64,000 nucleotides of DNA from Cinclus cinclus (lineage: Eukaryota; Chordata; Aves; Passeriformes; Cinclidae): positions 96,551,324 to 96,615,323 of the forward strand of contig NC_085046.1 in NCBI RefSeq assembly GCF_963662255.1. Reading direction: 5' to 3'. The notes beneath the pieces were generated by a model, which was given only the letters and a program-made list of their open reading frames with translations, ran no database searches and was not told the DNA's origin. Below are positions 1-14,404 of this stretch, piece after piece. A program made the translations under genes and the position numbers. How positions within the stretch are numbered: the stretch's first letter is position 1; each line of letters opens with the position of its first letter.

Positions 1-3000
1 TTCTTCCCAAGGCAAAAGCAAGCATTCAAGAAATTATAATAAATTGAAGTAAGTATAAATATATAAACTACATACTGGGCTAGATTACTTTCCTTCAGCA
101 GTGGAGAAAACAGCTTTGTAGTACGTTTTTAACAGATGGACCCTAAAATGCTGGATTGTTTTGTTTTGTTTGGCCAATATTTCATATGGCCCCATGCTTA
201 AGAGAGGCTCAACTGCTTCCTAAAAACACATTTTCACACATCACATAGCAGGTAGTCAGGTGTCAGTCTGTACTCTCGACAAAATGGAGCAAATATAGCT
301 TAAACCTGAAGGAAAAGCCTGGATAAAATAATGGACCACTGAAGTTTATGAATTCAAGTGTTATGTACTGGAGATCAGTTATTTCCTACTTTTCTAAATT
401 AAATGGTATCTTGACATCCGTTCTCACTGCATGGAAAGATACAGCACATTTTTGCTTTTCCACCAATACAAACCCCAAATTTTATTCTGCCTCCTTATCT
501 TTTTAACCATAATGCAGAGGAAATAATGGAGTAGCCAGGATTCCTGATCTCTTAAACTGTAAACACAAGGAATTAGAGACTAATTATCTGCCACAAATTT
601 TTAAATCACTTTGAGTATAAGGTTAAATTATTTTAATAAGGACCTTTATTAATTTCCTTGTTTGTTCCTTTTTTGCATAATTTCTTTTCGCAGGAATGAA
701 AGAAAAAAATCCACCTACCTAGGGCGTTCCTTTTACAAGACCTTTTACCACCATACTTTTAATTGCAAAACTCTTTGAAAAATATATCAAAGAAAAACTG
801 AACAGCATGTGCAATTAATAAAGACATCTCTCTACCAAACAATATACTTGTTAGATTTCCTCCTTTTTGTAACACTAATCCCAATTACTATTTTGATGCG
901 CAATTCTCTCACTTTGGTTTTCTTGTAACAAGGAATAAATCTGTTTGCTTTACAGAAATACCTGAAGAAAGGAATTTTAGAAGATGCTAAACTCTCAAGG
1001 CAGTGTTTAAAAAAAGCCATTCAAACAAAGAACTAATACAGAAACTTTTAAATTTTTCTAGTTTAAAAAAAAATCACCAACCTTTCAAAAGGAAACACAG
1101 ATAAATCAAATACAGGCCCTCATTTTCTGGGTATTTGATTTGCAATATTTTTTACTTTCTCCCTTTAAAATTCTGGATTACTCCTGTAGGGAAAACAGTT
1201 TGGTTTGTAGTTAAAGAACACAGTTTCTAAAAACTGAGCTGTTCCTAAAGAACAAGTTTCTAAAGCAGAAGAGATCTTCAGCATTTTGTAGCTACTCAAA
1301 GCTTTAAAATCAAGGCTTGGGACATTAAATAAATATTCAGGAGGAGTACTGCACATTATCCCTCAAACACATTCACAACAGCTCCTTTTTTCACTAGAGA
1401 AAAATGTTACATTTAAAACCACATGCACTCCTTTCAAGACAATGTTTTCAGAGCTGCTAGCTATATCTTTCCACTTGCCAAATTTAAAACAGGAAAATCA
1501 ATAGCAAAATAGTAAAAAGGATGCTATGCTCTGCTTTAAAGCTCGGTAATTTTTTTCCATACTGGAGAAGGGTTGTATTCAAGTCACCTTGCCTTTTGCA
1601 GAACTTGGAAACTCAAACATAACGGAAACGTCAATTTCTGTGGTCTGTGTAAGTTACTTTGACTCACATATTCTCTTTACTGCTTGTAGAGTCCAAGTAG
1701 CACATCCAGTATCCACTCAACCAACAGAAGAGCAATTTAATACCTTTTTTCATCAGAAGTTCTATATGTAATAAAAGCCACCCTCTGTAGTGTCTCTATA
1801 TTTATAAACATGGTATTTGTCCACTGAGGCATCAAAAGGACTTAGCTTACTTTTGTTAGGGGAATTAAATTATTATATTTTCAACTTGGATATTTCAAAT
1901 AGCTTGGGCATAAAACGTATTGCCTTGGTATCTTCTGAGATTTGGTATATGCAGGAGTAATGAGTATTACAGAACTTAATCCCCTTCATTTCTCAAAAAT
2001 TAACTAATTTTATTGGAATTTCATGGGGTTTTTCCCACTCCACTCTCATCCTTCATTTCCCAAGTAAAACATGTCATCCTCTTGAACTTTCAAATATTCA
2101 AGGATCATGTTTGCAGCAATCCAGTGGTATCATAAACAGTTGTACTTAGACTATGAAAAAGCTGTTTAAAGAGAAGTACACAAAAAAGGAAAAATATTAG
2201 GGTTCAAAATATTAAAAATTTCCATATTGTTTTTTTCCTTCACTGTCACCTTCCTCTTAAGACAAATCTCAGGGAACATCAATGCCTGGGAAGACTTCAC
2301 AGTTCAACTCAACTTTAAATCAGTCTAGAACAGAGATCAGTAGCAGAGATTTTGGATTGACAAAAATTCATTGACCCTTTCTGTGACAAAGAAAACTGCA
2401 CGGAAATTTGTTTTCCTCTCCAAGGTAATACTGTGGGAAAGCTTCTGAGGGAAGTCAATGCAAACATGTCCTTGTGAGTCTATAGAAGGTGATTATTATA
2501 GTACTTTTGTAATTTGAAGTACTCTTACATGGACAATGGATGACACCATGACTCCAAATGTCCATTGCAGAAACAACCAGAATTTCACACAACTTTTGGA
2601 ACAGTGAATTTTAAAGAAAATGTTCAGAACTCTTTGTACTCTCCTTCATAAATTCAGAGCATCTCAATTTGTGATGGCCTAGAAATTGTAAAATTTAATC
2701 CTGAGATGTTATTTAAAGCATTTCATAATTAAAGGAGATTTAACAGACTTTCTAGGAGCACAGAGGTTAATATTGTCCCCATCTTTTACAAATGAAAAGC
2801 TATCCACCCTAGTCTAATTCAATATACAGAGTTGAAATCAATGAGAGTTCTATATAAAGAGCAAGGGTAGAGAATGATGCAAAATGTCAAGAGCTTCTAT
2901 TTATAGGTACTGAAATTCTAACCAAAAAAAAGTCAGGTTTGAAAGGAACTGATCCTTTTGAAATAAAAAATATTATCTTACTGTATAAACATAACCATGC

Positions 3001-4089
3001 AAACGCAGAAACTCTGTTCAATGTCTAAGGCATTGTCCTTGAAATTCCTTTTTTAAATGTTTAGATTTTGAGAAGGATCTCATTTCATTTGACCTTCCAT
3101 AGACCACAAACTGCAGAACTTCCAGAGAATGACATTATATTCTCCTTTTATGAAGGAGTAGAGTCTTGTATTAAACTCAAAGTGAATAACACATACTGTT
3201 TGTGTTTCTGTAGCAGTACTCGAGTTAAAACAATATTCTAATACACTTCTTAAAGACTACTTAAGTAGCTCTTAATGAGTAGATGATACATTTCTTCTGG
3301 GAAGCAAAATATTCTATCCATCCACATAGAGCACTTTTATTTTTCACTCGAGTTTGGGATATGGACTTAGCTAAAATTACACTTTCTAATTAAACTCAAG
3401 CCTAGTTTGCTGTAACACCACTTCATTGCCATTGCTAATGTAAATCAGTGTAATGACTGCAAAAGTAGAAAAGACCAGGCTATTACTGATTTTTGTATGA
3501 CTAATAAACTAGAAAACTTACAACGTAAATAATAATTGTGAAATAAAAGTCTAAAACAATGAAAAGGCATTAGAATTGTAGAAACATGATAATTTTGCCT
3601 TTTCTGTTGAGGCCAAGAAATATGAATAGCACATACCAGTTTATTTTAATATGGTTACAACAGAGGAAACTGTATCCCCAAAGGCCACTATACATTTTAT
3701 GTTATTTTTTCATTGCCTCTAAAATCTGCTATATTTTTCTTAGACATACAAAAATATATATTTTCAGATTTACTACTGAGATACTGCTATTTAATATTTA
3801 TTGCTGGAGGTACACTGCAATTCTTCACAGACATTCAAATTCTTCCCTAAATATCTAGGGTCAGATTCCATGAAACAAAAATAGATGAACTTCACCCTAA
3901 ACATTAAACCATTTTCTCAACAGCAATTATTTTTCTATTACACACTTCAGCCAGCTGAGTCCTAGGAACCACAGACTAACTCTTTCGCTATTCTTTGCCT
4001 CACTATTAGTTCTTAGTGAAGAACTACTGCACATAGAGACGTGACATAAAGTAAACGTGTTACGCTGCATGAATCCCTATTGCAATCTC
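1..4089. other. AT-rich intronic DNA, no gene seen
   Basis: Only short open frames with no recognisable domains occur. One MIR-like trace is possible near 2768-2800 (listed separately). Otherwise I see unique-looking AT-rich sequence with short homopolymers. Confidence 0.6.
2768..2805 (-). repeat. Possible MIR SINE relic
   Basis: The phrase resembling 'tgtccccatcttttacaaatg' followed by a short A-rich stretch recalls the complement of the MIR core, in which a pyrimidine-rich block is followed by a TTTTACAGATGA-like segment. The match is short and diverged, so chance resemblance is possible. Confidence 0.3.
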
Positions 4090-4455
4090 CTTTTAGGTAC
4101 AAAAAGGTTGCTACGAGGTCTTCCTGAAGCTTCTCTTCTTCGGACTGAACAACTCCAACTCTTTCAGATTGTTTTTTTACAGGACAGGTGATACAATCGC
4201 CCCAGTTGTCTTTCGGTCTCTCTGGACCTGCTCCAGCTGTTCAGGGTCCTTGTGTTTGAGGCTGCAGAGCTGGATGCAGCACTCCAGGTGGGTCCCACCA
4301 GAGCAGACAGGAGGAGCAGAATCCCTTCCCTCACCCTGCTGATGAGGCTCCTGTTGATGCAGCCCAGGATGCTGTTGGCTTTCTGGGCTGTGAGCACACA
4401 TTGTGGGCCCATGTCCAGCTTCTCATCTACCAAGTCCTGCTCTTCAGGCCTGTGC
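4090..4455 (-). mobile_element. CR1 LINE fragment, reverse orientation
   Basis: The plus strand reads as the complement of the avian CR1 3' portion. Recognisable pieces are 'ttctcttctt' before 'gactgaacaactccaactct', then 'ctggacctgctccagctgtt', 'gctggatgcagcactccagg', 'gatgcagcccaggatgctg' and 'ttctgggctgtgagcacaca'. The element is 5'-truncated and carries an internal insertion or divergence near 4160-4195. Minus-strand frames of 74-97 codons here are decayed CR1 translation, not host genes. Confidence 0.88.
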
Positions 4456-7400
4456 ACAGTTTTAGATGGGCATAATGCAGGTTCAGGGCAGTCTGCAGAA
4501 CTGGATGACTTTTAGCAGTCCTTTGCTGTCATTGGTTGGTAGGAATCCATTAATTTTAATTGTCCTGTACTGCTCTGTGACACTCTTACTCCAACTGGTG
4601 ACAGTGGCAGAGCAATTTACTGAATGTATATAAATGCTCTGAGCAAAAAGCCTGAAATTTTTTGCTAGGGATCATCACCTAGGCAAAAATTTCTTCAACT
4701 TCAAAATCCTAAAGCAACCACCCTTATTCTATTTCACATACGGAGGAAGGTGTGAAGTGAGCTGTAAAGTCTGAAAAATTACACCCGCATGATGCACAAA
4801 AAGTATACACAAAGGATAACTAATCACGATCTATAACTTATCATCTTTTCTTTCTCCAGTCCCAGCTACAGTCCTCCTTCACCCCAGCCAACCCTCACTC
4901 CAAACCCCTGGTTGTGTACCAAAGATGAAAGATACAAAACAGCTGACTAAATTTAGCTGCAATTACAGACTGAAGTAGGGTTATTAATTATTATTTGGTC
5001 AAGGGCTTAAGGATGTAAATGCCAGCATAGGAGGGTTTTATACTTGGTGTCATCCACATCAGTGCTGACAGTATAGGAAAGACACATAGGAGCCATCTTT
5101 CCAGAGATTTGCAGGTACCAACTATTCCTCTCCAAAATGCTACCCGACTGGTCAATAAAGACATAGGCATGGTGAGCACACTAGTGCTTAAACTAAGAGC
5201 TCAACAGGTTCTACCTCTCTCTTGTGCTTCAGGTAAGAAAGTATTGATTTACAAATTCAAGTTATGTATATCGTGATTGCAGAACCTCTTTGCATAAACA
5301 AATTGACCCAAAACAACCTCCACTAGAGTTAAATATTTTAGCTGGATGAATAATATTTGGCTGAAAACAGCTTGGCATAAAGTTTGTATGCTGGTATTTG
5401 GCAAAGGAAAATACGTTGAGAATTTTATCTATAATGTTATCTCCTTTGTTTAAAAATTTAGGATTTTAAACTGCTTGACACAGACTAGAATGTGGAACTG
5501 CTCCTGAATTTAGGATATTGATCAATGACAGTTTACGTAAAGAAGGTGTTATATTATCTACAGCTGTCTGAGACACAGACTTTCATCCTAGCGGATTACA
5601 GACAGAGAGCATATAATGTAAACTTTCCTGCCTCCTAGCTCCAGAAAAGCAGCACCTGGGCATGAAGCCACTAACCCTCAGGAATATGTAACACTTTCAC
5701 AAGAGAGCAAGGAGCATACTCAGAAATACAAGAAACTGAAAATATACCACATCCCCACACTGCCTACTTACAGGACACAAAGTCTTGTTTCTCATCTACA
5801 AGTTCTTAAATGCTTGTGTATTGGACACCAAAGAAATATACAAAACAGGTCAAAAAGTTTTATTTCTCACACATAATGGATATTCTATGCAGTTATATAA
5901 ATTACTGAAAGAAGAGGTTCATCAGAACACGTATGATACAAGTCTGGAATTAACTCTGGGATACAAAAAGGAATTAAGTTATCACCATTTTCTCTTCTAA
6001 ACATTTTAATTCTTTATCCATACTTCTTCTGGAAGAACTTCTAAAAACAACTGAAAAAATATTAAAATACATTAAAAAGTCTAAATTATTTTTGCGTGGT
6101 TGTCAGATAATTGAATGAACTATGGGAGGATGCATATGCTCTGAATAAAAGGATCTAGGAACCTCCACAGGATGATAATGCTTTGGTGCTCTTGGTGACA
6201 GGTTCTCCCAGCTCTTTCAGGTTTGAGAGCTCACTTTATGATGTTACTCTTTGTGACTCAGATGGTGGAGCCCCTCACTGTGCCATTCCTGTACATGGTT
6301 ATCAACAAAAGGAATGTGCCAGGGCAACCAAAAATGTCACATTTTAAAGAATGGCCTGAAGACGTAAGAATTTTAAAGAAGAGACATGTTTTTAGATTAA
6401 GACAACTTGCATTTCCTATAAAACACTGAAAATATCCTTTCTTATCTAGACACACGTTTGAGCTTCATCATTTTAGTTGCCCTTTTTTGCTAATACGATG
6501 GAGAAAAAAACATTGATCTAAACAATGTAAACTGACAAAAAGCCACAAGTTATTTTTAAAAATCTTTTGTTATTGATAAAACTAAACTTAATCCCCTGTG
6601 AAGTTTATTTTATGACAATGAGCTTCTGACACAGTCTTTCTAACCTTTCATCTTTAGTTCTTCCATATGCAAACCCATACCACATGCTAGAACACACACT
6701 TGTAATGAAGAAAATCTGTTGTGATCAATCAGAGGGAAAACAAAACCATAAAATATGCAACAAAAATCAGCATGACACAAAGATGATAGACCATAATTTA
6801 GTTTTTGTTGTGTTTCCTGGGAGCTTACACAGGTCTGTTTTTATTTAATTATCACAAGAGGTAATAAAGTTACAGGCATACCAATGGGGAACAGGTCATT
6901 ACTGAGAGTTGTTAACTTCTTAATATAATCCACTGCTCTTTTAATCACACAGCAACTAAATTAATTAGCTTTTAAAGGTTAGAAGACTTTTCCCAAAACC
7001 TAAGCAGAGTAAATAATTTCTTTACACATTCTACACACATTATAAATAAATTTATTTTATTTCAATATATAAAAAACCTATTCTTTTTAATTACTGTATG
7101 AACATTTGATTGGAATGTAACCTGAAAAGATAAAGTGTCAGGTACATGAAAATATAATTTTTCCCTTACAAATAAAAAATCTGTCACCTTTTCACTATTT
7201 GTGAAGTCTGTCAAGTAAAGATACACTTTATGACATTACCACAGCTGAACAGTCTTATGTGTCTTGCATGAACAGCAACTTATTCCAATGGCTACCAGCA
7301 TCCTGGTATTGCACATAATACAGAAAACAGGATTATTTTCTTTTTTAAGAATATACATTAAAATTTATGTATAAAAATTGCCTTAAAATAAGTAGGAATA

Positions 7401-9974
7401 ACCTGCTTCACATTTAGAGCAGAGTAAGAGCACAGAGGTATTGAATCATTGTAGATACAGCCATACACAAAATTATGTAAGTGTCAAGGATTACTTGCAC
7501 AAGATTCATTTCTGCATTAAATTTCTCATTCCCCCATTGTCACTTGTTCCCACCTTACTGTCATTTTAACACCTACTTCTCCTTCCTTCTCCTAAACTCC
7601 TACACACTCATAAACAAAGATTCTTGCATTGCTATCAACTATTTAGTCCATATGTCCAAGACATTTTGAAGAACAGACAGTTGTTTTGGACAAGACTGGT
7701 TACTCAGAAAACAACACTTTCTTTACTGTGCTACTCAAACAATTGCATTTTTTTCAATTTTTTCTAGTACTGAACATTATAGTATGTGTTATTACATGCT
7801 AAGAATGCATCAAGTGCAACACAGCGTCCATTTCCAATACAGCAACAGTATAATTTGATATATATGCATATATAACCAGATAAAAATCTAATAACTGAAA
7901 TAAAGCTATGCCTCACTGTGAAATTAGAATTTACGTTCTGATTCAGACTCTCTCTATATATGTTATTATAAATAATTAAGTTCATATACGAGTCAGTAAC
8001 TGGGTTAAGTCCAGTAGATGTCTCACAAAGAAGTCAATCAATTTTTACTGTTTTTACATTACAAGTTGGTAACTCCCTGCTCTTTTGTCCACTGGCAAAT
8101 CAGTTATTTTTCACAGAGCTGAATCCCCCCTAGAACACAAAGCTACATTTCTCTTATTAACAAACAGATAAACGTAGGCTTTTATTTGAAGAAAAACCTT
8201 TTAAAAGATAGTATGGATAATGTTATGAACTCTCAAGTGGACTTCTCTAACCTTCCATTAAATCAGTTTTAAATATAAATTCTGAATTTAATCTGAAATG
8301 TATTTAAAAACGTGTCCACTGACATCTTTTTATAGAATTAGTTTCAGGGAACAGATGGACATTTGAATATCTTCTTAAAAATGTGTATTTATGTAAGACT
8401 TTTGGTAGGAAAAAAAACAAAAAAGGGCTGCATTTAGAGAAAATATCCAACAGGAAGGTAAAAGAAAAATCCAAAAGGAGGACTGGAGTTTTTCAGGCTA
8501 CACTTTAAGGATTAACCAAGTATCTGTAACTGAATATGCCACCAAGAAAATACTTTGGAGAAGCTAATTTTTGCAAACATACAGGAAGATCCACACAGAC
8601 CTGGAGTATGCCTTGCCAGTTCCTCAGGATTTAGTTTATCTTAATCTCCTTCCAATTTACCAGTCATACTGAAAATACACAGTGTATGTCCTCAGTTACT
8701 TCTTGTTTTTAGACATGAATATTTAGTGGCAGTTCTCTTTTTTATTGTGGTAAATGTTGAAATTTACGTGTTAGATCCCATTTTTTGCACTTCCGAAGTT
8801 TTTGGGAGGTGATTTATAAAGAGTTCCATTTTTAATGACTTATAAAACTCGTTATATGAAGAACACAATGGACTTCTTCGAATGTCAAGTATACTTCTGT
8901 ACAAATTAATTATTGCTTAAATACCGCTCCAGCAATGTGCTGGGCAAAAATGAAAAATTATTATAACAATGCAGATAGGAATAAAATAAAATAAAATACA
9001 GAGCTCAAATCTTTACAATAAAAATAATTTCCTCCCTCTCTGTTGCACAGCATGTCTCTCATGTTCACTATGTACTTCATTTTTCCTTTCCTTTATCTTT
9101 GCATTTTTATCTGCCTTTGTAAGCTAAGGAATGAACAGTTCTAATACAGTGAATTACACATTTTCAAAGAGATTAAGCATGAATTAGGAGGGGAAAAAAA
9201 GGACATATAAAGCCAGTTACTTTTGGCATTACTCAATCAAGACTTAAAAACATGACTGTGCTGACTAACACTGCATTTCTGAAGGTCAGCAAGATCTAAT
9301 GCCTGACTGTACTGAGAAACAAATGAAACCATTCATTGTAAGCTGCCATGAACAAACAATAGCAAATTCTTCAAACAGAAATAATGAAAAACAGTGCAGA
9401 ATCTGTGGAAATAAAGCAGGGTTGCAACTTTTTCATATACCTCTAACCACTGTCACTTCTACGTAATGTACATCTCTGTTCACATCATCCAAACATGTTA
9501 CTTACTACCTACTGCTGTAAATTCTTAATTTCAGATATGATTCTAAAAATGGTACATGATATTCCATTTATTAGTTCTTCTAACAAGGTGTGCTTTGTCT
9601 GTCCGGAATGAAGTAAATTTTCCTCACTGCAGCCTGCATGGTGCTGTTTTCGGGATTTGTAGCCAAATGTATTAGAAACACTGCAATGTTTTGGCAATTC
9701 TTTGAACAGAATCAAGGTTTTCTCTTCTTAATACTTTGACTCTGTTCTCAGCATGGAATGGCAAGAAGCTGGGAGGGAAAACAGCCTGGAACAGATGACC
9801 CAAATTAGCCATACCATGTACCATAATGTTCAGCAATAAGAACTGAAACAGAGGAAGAAGAGTGCGAGGGATTGCCTCCAGATGTGGCCGATGCTTGGTC
9901 AACAGCTGGACAATGGTCTGCTTCTAGGAGGTGATTTCTTTGAATTGGTTTCCCCCTTCTTTCCTTCGTCTGTT
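4456..9974. other. AT-rich intronic DNA, no gene seen
   Basis: No open frame here has a recognisable domain. A short AAAAT microsatellite lies at 8981-8998. I see no clear transposon. Confidence 0.6.
8981..8998. repeat. (AAAAT)n microsatellite
   Basis: Three to four tandem ATAAA units are visible as a short, perfect simple repeat. Confidence 0.85.
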
Positions 9975-10100
9975 AATGTGTCTTCACCCAAGGAATGTAT
10001 TTTTCAGTTTCATTTTTCTTATTCTTTCCCCCAGCCTGTTGGGTGAGGAAAGTGAGTGAGTGGCTGTGTGGGTACCTGGCTGCTGGTTAGGGACAGCTCA
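9975..10100 (+). mobile_element. Probable avian interspersed repeat (LTR-like tail)
   Basis: The order of pieces recalls a dispersed element common in neoavian genomes: a T-rich stretch, 'cccccagcctgttgggtgag', 'agtgagtgagtggctgtg', then 'ggtacctggctgctgg'. I remember that family ending with a GAG.GAG.GGCT-like block and a GCACCTGGC-like block. I believe it is an endogenous-retrovirus LTR, but the class is from memory and unverified. No retroviral genes are visible next to it. Confidence 0.4.
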
Positions 10101-12659
10101 TTACACAAGGCTATGTAAATGTAGCTTTCAACTCAAAGAGTATTTGTACACTTAATGCAAAACATCAGAACTTTTTTTAAGAGAACCTTATGCGACTCCA
10201 CAAAGCCCACAGTGACATGCTTTACTATATTATGTAGCTCTTACCATACTCTGTTTGCAGAACAGAGCTGAAAACACATAACAATTGTACAACACGAATT
10301 TCCATGCAACAACAGCACTGTACTTTTCATATCCAAGGATATTAGTAACTTGACTGCAAAATCATTTCTTAAGAACTCTGTCACCTCTCCTTCCCTCAAT
10401 GATATCATTAAAGCATATCAGCTCTTCTTTCTCTCCCTAACACATTATATGGACAAGATAAGCACCACATCTTTAAAAACCACATCAGTGAATGGCGTTA
10501 GCTGTTCAGTAAGTGTCACAAAATTGAAGTTTGCAGTAACCAGATGATTATCAGTTGTTCTTTTGTGTTTGTTTGTTGTGTGGGGTTTTTTTCTACCCTA
10601 CCATCTCATCTGACACTATAATTGCTCTTGTACATGAATTCAGAGAAAACAGACAAAATTTCAGTATCCTGACACAGACGTTTAATTACCATATATCTGG
10701 AATGCCTGTATCATTTGGAAACAGGCAAGACATTACAGCTCTGTAAGAGTGAACCTAGTACAACAGGCTACATTTTACCCTGACAAACAAAATGCTTCTG
10801 AAGAAAAGTGCAATATAAGAAAACAACATAAAACGAAAAACACATTAATAAGAACATCAATAGAAATTGGCTAAGAGAAATTCAAAAGAAAATGAAAAAT
10901 GAATTCCTAATCTCCAGAGTGAAGAACCATTACAAAAACCAGTGAGGCATGATATAGTTCCAATTCTAGAAAATCAGTAAACATCAATATCTAAATCAAA
11001 ACAAAGCTCTCAATAATGAACCTGTCTGAGGGACATGTCCCCTTATACCTCATTAACAACTGTTCATCTAACAGTAAAAATCTCTCTCTACTCTTACTTG
11101 TCTGTATTTTTTTTAATAAAATACAAAAGCCACTTGCTAGGGAAGGTGGGGGAGTCATTGTAGATTTCAATATAGTTTCCTAAAAGGAGCATGGACTACT
11201 TGTACTGAAATGTAGTTCAGCTTAACCAATAGAGTATTACAGATCATTGCTTTAATTCCAATAAAGTTTCATCAAGCAAGTTCATCAACCAATACCATTT
11301 ATTTTATGAATGAAATAATTTCTGGGGAAAAGCAACTGTTCCAGGAGTTCACTACTCTCCAAATGAAACTCCAGCTATAAAAGGACACACATATATTTTA
11401 TATATATATGTATACATGTACATATATACATATATTAATGCCTTTACAAAAGTAGTTGTTGAAAAGCTCAGTTTTCCTATGATTACCTATATTCTTTCCC
11501 AGATGGCAGATGATTTCCCAGATAATTTTCATTAAGTTTATTTAAAACCATAACTCAGATTATGCCTTTTTACTATTATTTCCATAAAGAAATAAACTCC
11601 TTGGATGTTTTAACTATCCATAATTTTTTAATTTTTGGACATTTGATCCCACAAAAAAAATAACTGTCCTAACTAAAAGACTTATTTAGCTAGAAAATTA
11701 GGGGGGAGGTTACAATCTTATAAATATATTTTCTGTACAGAAGAATCCTAATACAAGTTATTATTACAAAAGAAGTTACTTGATCATATTTGCAGAAATA
11801 TCTTGCAGATCATATCTTGCAGAAAGACAAGAGAGATTAACTTTTCTTTAAATCCATTCTGTGTGTTAGGCAACTTTACAGGTGAGGGCAGTTTGTACCT
11901 AGATCTGAACTGCACTAATTTCCTGAAGTGCTGCTTGAGGGCAGAATATATGTAGTGCAGTGGTAATGCTACAAAAAGAAATTGGCAACTTCTGCTTCAA
12001 TCTAATAAAAGTGACCGAGCATGTTTCATAAATCTAGCTTTCCCAAGGTAAAAATGGAAGCAATTTTAATTTCGGAAAGCTTAGGGCTAAAGTTCTACTG
12101 GACATAAGAGAGGATGAGAATTGACAAAAAGCAGCCGTGAAAAGGGGTACTGCAAATCACAATTCTGCATGAGGACCCTTAGTCCTATACAACCTCTGCT
12201 TTAGGAATGTGAGGTAACTCTTTATGTAGCCTCCAGACTAACACAATTAACAGTGATCTTTTCTTATGGCAAATGCTAGGTTTGCTGAAAACCAGCTGAC
12301 AAACATAAACACAGAGGAGCAGTGACAGGTGAAGGATCCTCAGTAACTTAAGGAAGGAAAATGGAGCATACCACTGGCCACTCCAAAGGCCATCAAAGGA
12401 AAAAAATGAGATGGTCATCCCTGTTGAAGACACCCACTGAAGCAGGCAAACAAGGAAATTCACCAGGAAGCCATGTTCATTAAATAGGTTCATCAGGATG
12501 TAGGACTTTTATCAAAAGAATTTGGGAATAAAATAGAGAAAATATTTATACGCTGCAACACTTCAAAAGAGATGCTTGGGGAATAGACCAAAGATATGTA
12601 AAAAGAGGGATCAAGATGGATCTGAGAGGAACAAAAGTGGGCAAATAAAAAAGGACAGA
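10101..12659. other. AT-rich intronic DNA with a TA/CA microsatellite
   Basis: No gene or clear transposon is seen. A TATA/CATA-rich simple repeat occupies 11391-11436. The frame at 12185-12493 has no recognisable domain. Confidence 0.55.
11391..11436. repeat. (TA)n/(CATA)n simple repeat
   Basis: Alternating purine-pyrimidine dinucleotides (TA, with TG and CA steps) run for about 45 bp. Part of the tract is close to self-complementary around 'tgtatacatgtaca'. Confidence 0.8.
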
Positions 12660-13100
12660 GGTTAGTTGCGTGTAAAGAGGCTGCTCAGCATGCCTGCCAG
12701 CCTGAACCCAGTGCTACACCATGGCCCACCCCATCTCCTGACTAAAGCCTATCTTACGTGTGGGTTCGCTCACAGCTCTGAGCATGCACATGTGGGAGCC
12801 AGTGAACTTCGAGCTGGACTAGTCTGCAAGCACAGGATGGGGTCTGAGTGCCAGCAACTTCAGTGGGACCATGCATGTCAGGGGCTCATATGTCCAAGAG
12901 CTTCAAGTGGGGAGATGAAGGTTCTAGGGGTCACCTACAGCACAGGTAAAGAGTCCAAAACCAGGTATAGGAGAGGAGAGACTTGTAATGTGCTGCGCAC
13001 ATGTTGCTCAACAGCTCCTCCCCTGGACAACAACTTGCTTCCCTGGCAACATAAACGAAAACAGGACTGGGACAGAAGATCCTCCATGCAGGTGAACAAC
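12660..13100. other. Unassigned GC-richer block, possible old insertion
   Basis: This stretch is clearly richer in G and C than the DNA on either side and stays open for 145 codons on the plus strand. That frame (starting at a GTT/GTG-rich stretch near 12666) shows no domain, signal peptide or repeat I recognise. An old retroelement or LTR remnant, or a regulatory element, would both fit. I saw no matching terminal repeats or target-site duplication. Confidence 0.4.
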
Positions 13101-14404
13101 TAAATGTTAAATGCAACTAAAGCAGAGTGTTTCAAAACAGCAGTACATGTGCTCATGAGAATGAAGTTATTCAGATGTTATACTATGGTGCCATTCACTC
13201 AGAGAGAGAACAAATTACAAGGAAGGATAGTTATCAGGGTCTTGCTAAAAGTTAAATTTGGATAAATATGTATCTAACTGCATTTCTAGGTGATCAAATT
13301 ACAATATGAAAGTACCCTGCTACATTCAATTATAAAAGCTAGTTTTCTTTGCTTATATCTCTAGTGTCTTCAGTAATCATTAATAGCTGTACTGGAAACT
13401 GGCTGGGGTTCTCATCTGGAACAAACCCTTTCGTCAATGACCTGCACAGAAAATGTGTATTCTAGAAGTGTCACAATTGAAAATTTTAGTTTTCATAAAA
13501 ATTCATAATTTTTCTTTTAGAAAACTATTCCAAGTCTCCTAAAAACATCCTTCCTGCATCTAAAACCATCCTAAAGCTGAAGTCAACAAGTTTTTCATTC
13601 AGTCTAGAACTAGCCTGGAGAGAAGATATATATCAAAGCTTCCAAATTCAACCAAGAAATATATTCAGACATCTCAAAACCACAAGAACAACCTAGAAAT
13701 CCTGGGAAACCTAGACACCATGTCTTCGATCAGACAAAGATGTTCTTTAGGTAAAATTTCCAGGAGCTTGGATTTAAGACTGGGTAGGATTTTCAAGAAG
13801 AGAGGGTCTCAAAAGCCTACTTACAAGTTTAAAATGAAACATATTTTCTATAAATAAACGTTGACAATTTCAATTCTGCAGAAAATGCCAGCTACTCCTT
13901 CCACTACAGATTTTTTTCTTATTATTAGTTTCTAGTTCAGAGTACTGAGCACCACTTCTTTCAAACTCTGGGGAAACACACTCTTGGAAAGTACAAACCT
14001 TTCTGATAATACCCCTCAAAATAAAATCAGACTGCAAATCTCCTGAAATATTTTCCACAGCTCTTTGAAAATTAGCTTAAAAATACATTAAGTATATGTA
14101 AATTCATAAGCACATACACTCATATCTATTCACATAAACACATATACGTACACATTTTTGTCCAATGTCTAGTGAATGATCCACCTGAATGTTGGATTAT
14201 CACTCTGCTTTGGCTACCTCCTAAAGCTTTTATTACCATCCTGCCCTTCTTCATCTGGTGGAAATATGTGGTCTTAGAGTGAAAAGTCCAATTTCTGTGC
14301 ATTTATGTTTAGTTAAGGTAATAGTTGCAGATACATAGATTGAGGAAATATTTCTTTTTTTCTCAGTGGCTAATGCAGAAGAGTACTGTGTACCTCCATC
14401 TGTC

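Noticed and set aside
4164..4515. Three overlapping frames of 74-97 codons
   Set aside because: They lie wholly within or overlap the reverse-oriented CR1 copy and its edge, so they are decayed transposon translation.
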